A stretch of DNA of 64,000 nt from positions 4,030,001 through 4,094,000 of the forward strand of contig NC_079238.1 of the NCBI RefSeq assembly GCF_027921745.1, given 5' to 3'. Under the pieces are notes generated by a model that was not told the origin of the DNA, did no database searches, and saw nothing but the letters and a program-made list of their open reading frames with translations. How positions within the stretch are numbered: position 1 is the first letter of the stretch; each line of letters begins with the position of its first letter. This DNA is from Schizosaccharomyces osmophilus. Its lineage: Eukaryota > Ascomycota > Schizosaccharomycetes > Schizosaccharomycetales > Schizosaccharomycetaceae. The position numbers and the translations under genes are program-made. Of the stretch, positions 61,042 through 64,000 are shown one piece after another.

Positions 61042-64000
61042 TTAATTCTTAGCAGCAAGTTTTGCAGCTAGTTCCTTTTTCTCTGCTTCATCCAATTCGG
61101 TCAAGACTAAAGCAAGACTATCAATCATGCTTTGCTTATCAGCACGAATTAGTTCAGCGATACGATTGCTATAATACTGACTCTTTAACTCTTGGGTGTG
61201 TTTGGTTAGAGTTTCACTGTTTTCTTCAATCCATGCAATAACGGATCGATCAGCGGTATCCCAATCTTGCTTACCCCGCCATTCTGTATACCACTGTTTA
61301 AGACAATGTTGTGATTCTTCATGGCTTAAGCCAGGAATAAGTTGCATTAGTCTCTGTTGAGAGTAATGTTCATCCAAACGTCTTCTCAGGCGCCAGTAGA
61401 AGAAGCGTCTAGCATTGGTCCATTTCAAGGGTTGACGGATAACCTTCTTAGCAACCATACGATCGACGCGATCATGCAAATCAGCAAAGTGGATACTGAT
61501 TTGTTGATATATAGGCATTAGTTTTTGCTCACGTTCCATTAATTGCACCTTGACTGTAGAAAGTTCATCTGCGTTCAAATCCTTTTGGTTAAGCTTGTCC
61601 TGTAAAGCAGCATATTGATCATCGCATCTGCGCATCAATGAAAGTAACTTCTCACGTCTGAACTTGATACTGACCATTCCTTCAGGTTCCAAAACACCAG
61701 CTCTGCTTTCCTCATCAGCATACATTTCCATTTGCTTTTCATTAATGGTAGGATCTACAACTACCCAAGAGCCACCACGTAACTCACTGTAAGGTGGAAT
61801 GTATACGAATACAGGCTGTTTGTATTGAGAAAGGGCGTCAACAATGTAAGAACCATATTTAAGTACTTCATTGAACATGTCTCGTTGACCACCGGAAAAA
61901 CCACGCCAATTAGCGAGAATAAATAACGGTAATTGTTCACCATGGTTAAAATCATTGATTGCTTGCGCGGTCTTAAAAGCAGAATTAGGATACCAAACTT
62001 GTCCAGCTTCCATCAAATTTTGTTCTGTAGAGCTTGGGTTGGCTGGATCAGCAGGTAAAGTGTTTTCAATAGTACGGGTTTCGACAGCGATAACACCAAT
62101 CGGTATACCACCTAAGCGTGCACGACCAACGACAACTGTCTTAGCCCATCCATCCAAAGTTTCTTGGAATGAACCCTTGTCAAACAAACCGTACAAAAAC
62201 AAATCCTCATCCTCTTTACCATCAATCAACCAGCGAGGATCGTAACCGTTCTGATTGGGATAATACTCAACATCACGATCCCAAGGATCGCTCGATGGCG
62301 ATACAGGAACAGGGTTATTACGCTTATCAGGAATATATGCAAGCCAGTTAACAATTTTGGAAATTCCGTCAAAATCATCTTGGGCGGTTAAGTGAGAGAT
62401 ACCGTTTCTATGCATGATTTGAGTACCACCCAATTGTAAGTTAGAATTATAGACTTCATGTCCCAATACCTTATTAAGGGCAGGAGCACCTGTAAGGATA
62501 ATTGGCTGGCCTTCAACTTGAACCGCTCTCTGTCCGAGGCGAACGAGATATGCACCAATGCCAACCGCACGGCAAGTAACAAGCGTGCAGGTGAAAATCT
62601 CATTATAAGCCCGAGATGTAACACCAGCAATCAAGCCAGAACCTCTCAAACATTCAACACCTAGTCCCTCACCAGAACCAATAATAGCTGTGATCTTGTA
62701 ACGAACTTCGCCGGACTCAGTTTGAATTTTTTCAGTATGAACCGTTTTGATGTTCTGTTTGTCTAAGCGTTCTTGAACTTCAGGTGTCAAATACAAATAC
62801 TCGAATCCTTTTTCGGGTGAGTTGACGTCGTTCCAAGCAATATTAAATAAGGGAATCAACTCATCGGCAACACCAATACGGGCTCCAGAATTGGCAGCCA
62901 AGTATAGTCTGGGAACGCCACGCTGACGAGAAAGTTCTGTCACCTTGAAAAAGAAGTTATCTTCACGAGGTCCAAATGAGCCAATTTGATAAGTAATATC
63001 ATTAGCGACGATGATCAGTTTTCTACCTTTAGGATACTCAGGAGTTTTGACAGTCACCGACCAAGCAACCATACCACAAGAGTTAGTACCCGGTTCACGG
63101 CTAACTTCTTGCAAATCTCCATTTTCATCTTCAACCAACTCCTTGCAATCAAACATGTCTTGGGGAACAGGGTTCTCAGAATGACCTTTATCAACTTTTC
63201 TCCAACTGTCACTAAAAGAACGACGGAACAACTCTGGGAAATCGTATACGAATGTCGTACCCATCAATTGTGCCTTATAGCGACGAGGCTGAAGCCACTC
63301 TTTGTTGGGATAAGGCGTGTTAATACGTCTGAGATGCATAGACCCAGGCTGGCCAATGCTCTTGAAGATCCAGGAATTATTTTCGGTCTTCACTTCTGCG
63401 TAAAGCTCAATATTTACAACAAATCCAGACACGTTGGATATTATTACACGCAATGGAAAAAGAGTATTGGTTGTGGGATCAGTGCAAATAATACGAATTT
63501 CAGCAGCGGTTACACGTAAACGCCATAAACGACGTCCAAAGCGTTCCAAAAATCCACCTAAAGCAGCTTCAACTTGTTTGGGGGCAAGTCCGAATGCAGG
63601 AAGGAAATTAATGAAAATATGATTAAGATCAGTTTGGTCAGGACCAATAACCTCAAGGGCATCAAGAATATCATTTATCAAACGATGAGTTTCAGATATA
63701 AGATATTCAGCAGTTGGTATTTCATCACGAAGTCTTCCAGGACGGACAAGAGCTCTAGTAAAGAAACGTTTATCCGAACTCATATTTTTGGCAGTTGCAC
63801 GGTAAACATGAATGTTATGGTTGTCGATAAAAACAGGCTCGATATTAAAGTTAGAGAGTCTACCTAATTCCAGCTGGAAGGCCAAAGCAGGTTCGATGTG
63901 ACGGATACGCTCATCTTCGACGTAGCGAACGGTGTTATGCTCAAAACTATCCGAGGAGGCACGATAAGTAAAGTAAGAAGGATGGGCTGACTTATTATGT
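61042..64000 (-). CDS. cut6: Acetyl-CoA carboxylase Cut6, C-terminal part (cut by window edge)
   Basis: The last 985 residues of the multifunctional acetyl-CoA carboxylase. The frame is open to the right window edge and continues beyond it, so the biotin carboxylase and biotin-carrier domains are outside. Seen here are the end of the ACC central domain and the complete carboxyltransferase domain: GMVAWSVTVKTPEYPKGRK, LYLAANSGARIGVADEL, GSGEGLGVECLRGSGLIAG, CRAVGIGAYLVRLGQRAVQ and GWAKTVVVGRARLGGIPIGV. FSGGQRDMFNEVLKYGSYIVDAL and VFVYIPPYSELRGGSWVVVDP follow. It transfers CO2 from carboxybiotin to acetyl-CoA to make malonyl-CoA, the committed step of fatty-acid synthesis; loss in S. pombe gives unequal nuclear division (cut). 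Confidence 0.97.
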   Translation of the reverse strand, partial: HNKSAHPSYFTYRASSDSFEHNTVRYVEDERIRHIEPALAFQLELGRLSNFNIEPVFIDNHNIHVYRATAKNMSSDKRFFTRALVRPGRLRDEIPTAEYLISETHRLINDILDALEVIGPDQTDLNHIFINFLPAFGLAPKQVEAALGGFLERFGRRLWRLRVTAAEIRIICTDPTTNTLFPLRVIISNVSGFVVNIELYAEVKTENNSWIFKSIGQPGSMHLRRINTPYPNKEWLQPRRYKAQLMGTTFVYDFPELFRRSFSDSWRKVDKGHSENPVPQDMFDCKELVEDENGDLQEVSREPGTNSCGMVAWSVTVKTPEYPKGRKLIIVANDITYQIGSFGPREDNFFFKVTELSRQRGVPRLYLAANSGARIGVADELIPLFNIAWNDVNSPEKGFEYLYLTPEVQERLDKQNIKTVHTEKIQTESGEVRYKITAIIGSGEGLGVECLRGSGLIAGVTSRAYNEIFTCTLVTCRAVGIGAYLVRLGQRAVQVEGQPIILTGAPALNKVLGHEVYNSNLQLGGTQIMHRNGISHLTAQDDFDGISKIVNWLAYIPDKRNNPVPVSPSSDPWDRDVEYYPNQNGYDPRWLIDGKEDEDLFLYGLFDKGSFQETLDGWAKTVVVGRARLGGIPIGVIAVETRTIENTLPADPANPSSTEQNLMEAGQVWYPNSAFKTAQAINDFNHGEQLPLFILANWRGFSGGQRDMFNEVLKYGSYIVDALSQYKQPVFVYIPPYSELRGGSWVVVDPTINEKQMEMYADEESRAGVLEPEGMVSIKFRREKLLSLMRRCDDQYAALQDKLNQKDLNADELSTVKVQLMEREQKLMPIYQQISIHFADLHDRVDRMVAKKVIRQPLKWTNARRFFYWRLRRRLDEHYSQQRLMQLIPGLSHEESQHCLKQWYTEWRGKQDWDTADRSVIAWIEENSETLTKHTQELKSQYYSNRIAELIRADKQSMIDSLALVLTELDEAEKKELAAKLAAKN

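Overview
This window is nuclear DNA from a fission yeast (Schizosaccharomyces). Three things point there. Short introns with GTANGT donors, CTAAC/CTRAY branch sites and YAG acceptors splice into full-length proteins. RNA genes carry HomolD and HomolE promoter boxes. The order of recognisable genes matches, as far as I recall it, a stretch of S. pombe chromosome I (cosmids c22A12, c4C5, c10F6, c56E4). Several proteins differ from the S. pombe sequences I remember (for example BiP), so I infer a sister species of the S. octosporus / S. cryophilus / S. osmophilus type rather than S. pombe. I see no transposon, retroelement or CRISPR array.

Layout. 1-6 kb: exosome subunit Rrp40 (cut by the left edge), a PIG-P protein of GPI-anchor synthesis, a BSD-domain protein and the ER chaperone BiP. 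6.5-18 kb: ATP-citrate lyase subunit, short-chain dehydrogenase, HAD phosphatase, Rab6-type GTPase Ryh1, tRNA-Ala(UGC), a PQ-loop membrane protein and the SUMO E1 subunit Rad31. 17.6-18.3 kb: an apparently undescribed non-coding host gene with a ribosomal-protein-type promoter. Its introns carry a box C/D snoRNA and a second structured RNA, and another C/D snoRNA follows. 18.9-31 kb: sulfite reductase hemoprotein, DEAH helicase Prp22 and CTP synthase. 31-47 kb: RCC1-repeat protein, Ubc6, RRM protein Vip1, HMG protein Nht1, cohesin Psm3, Rio1, Atg17, Mam4 and aspartate aminotransferase. 48-64 kb: ABC1-family kinase, RNase MRP RNA, a UPF0300-like fission-yeast protein, endosulfine Igo1, mitochondrial PP2C, a possible small serine-palmitoyltransferase subunit, Alg13, an aromatic-type aminotransferase and the C-terminal 985 residues of acetyl-CoA carboxylase Cut6 (cut by the right edge).

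Most genes are monocistronic housekeeping genes with no operon logic. The most novel part is the RNA content: the snoRNA host locus (about 17.6-18.3 kb), an RNase MRP RNA gene (about 51.28-51.71 kb) under HomolE + HomolD + TATA elements, and a 15-bp inverted repeat inside the CTP synthase intron. Exon borders were read by hand. They are supported by frame closure and by protein lengths that match family members as I remember them. All statements about S. pombe orthologues and rRNA target sequences come from memory, not from a search.
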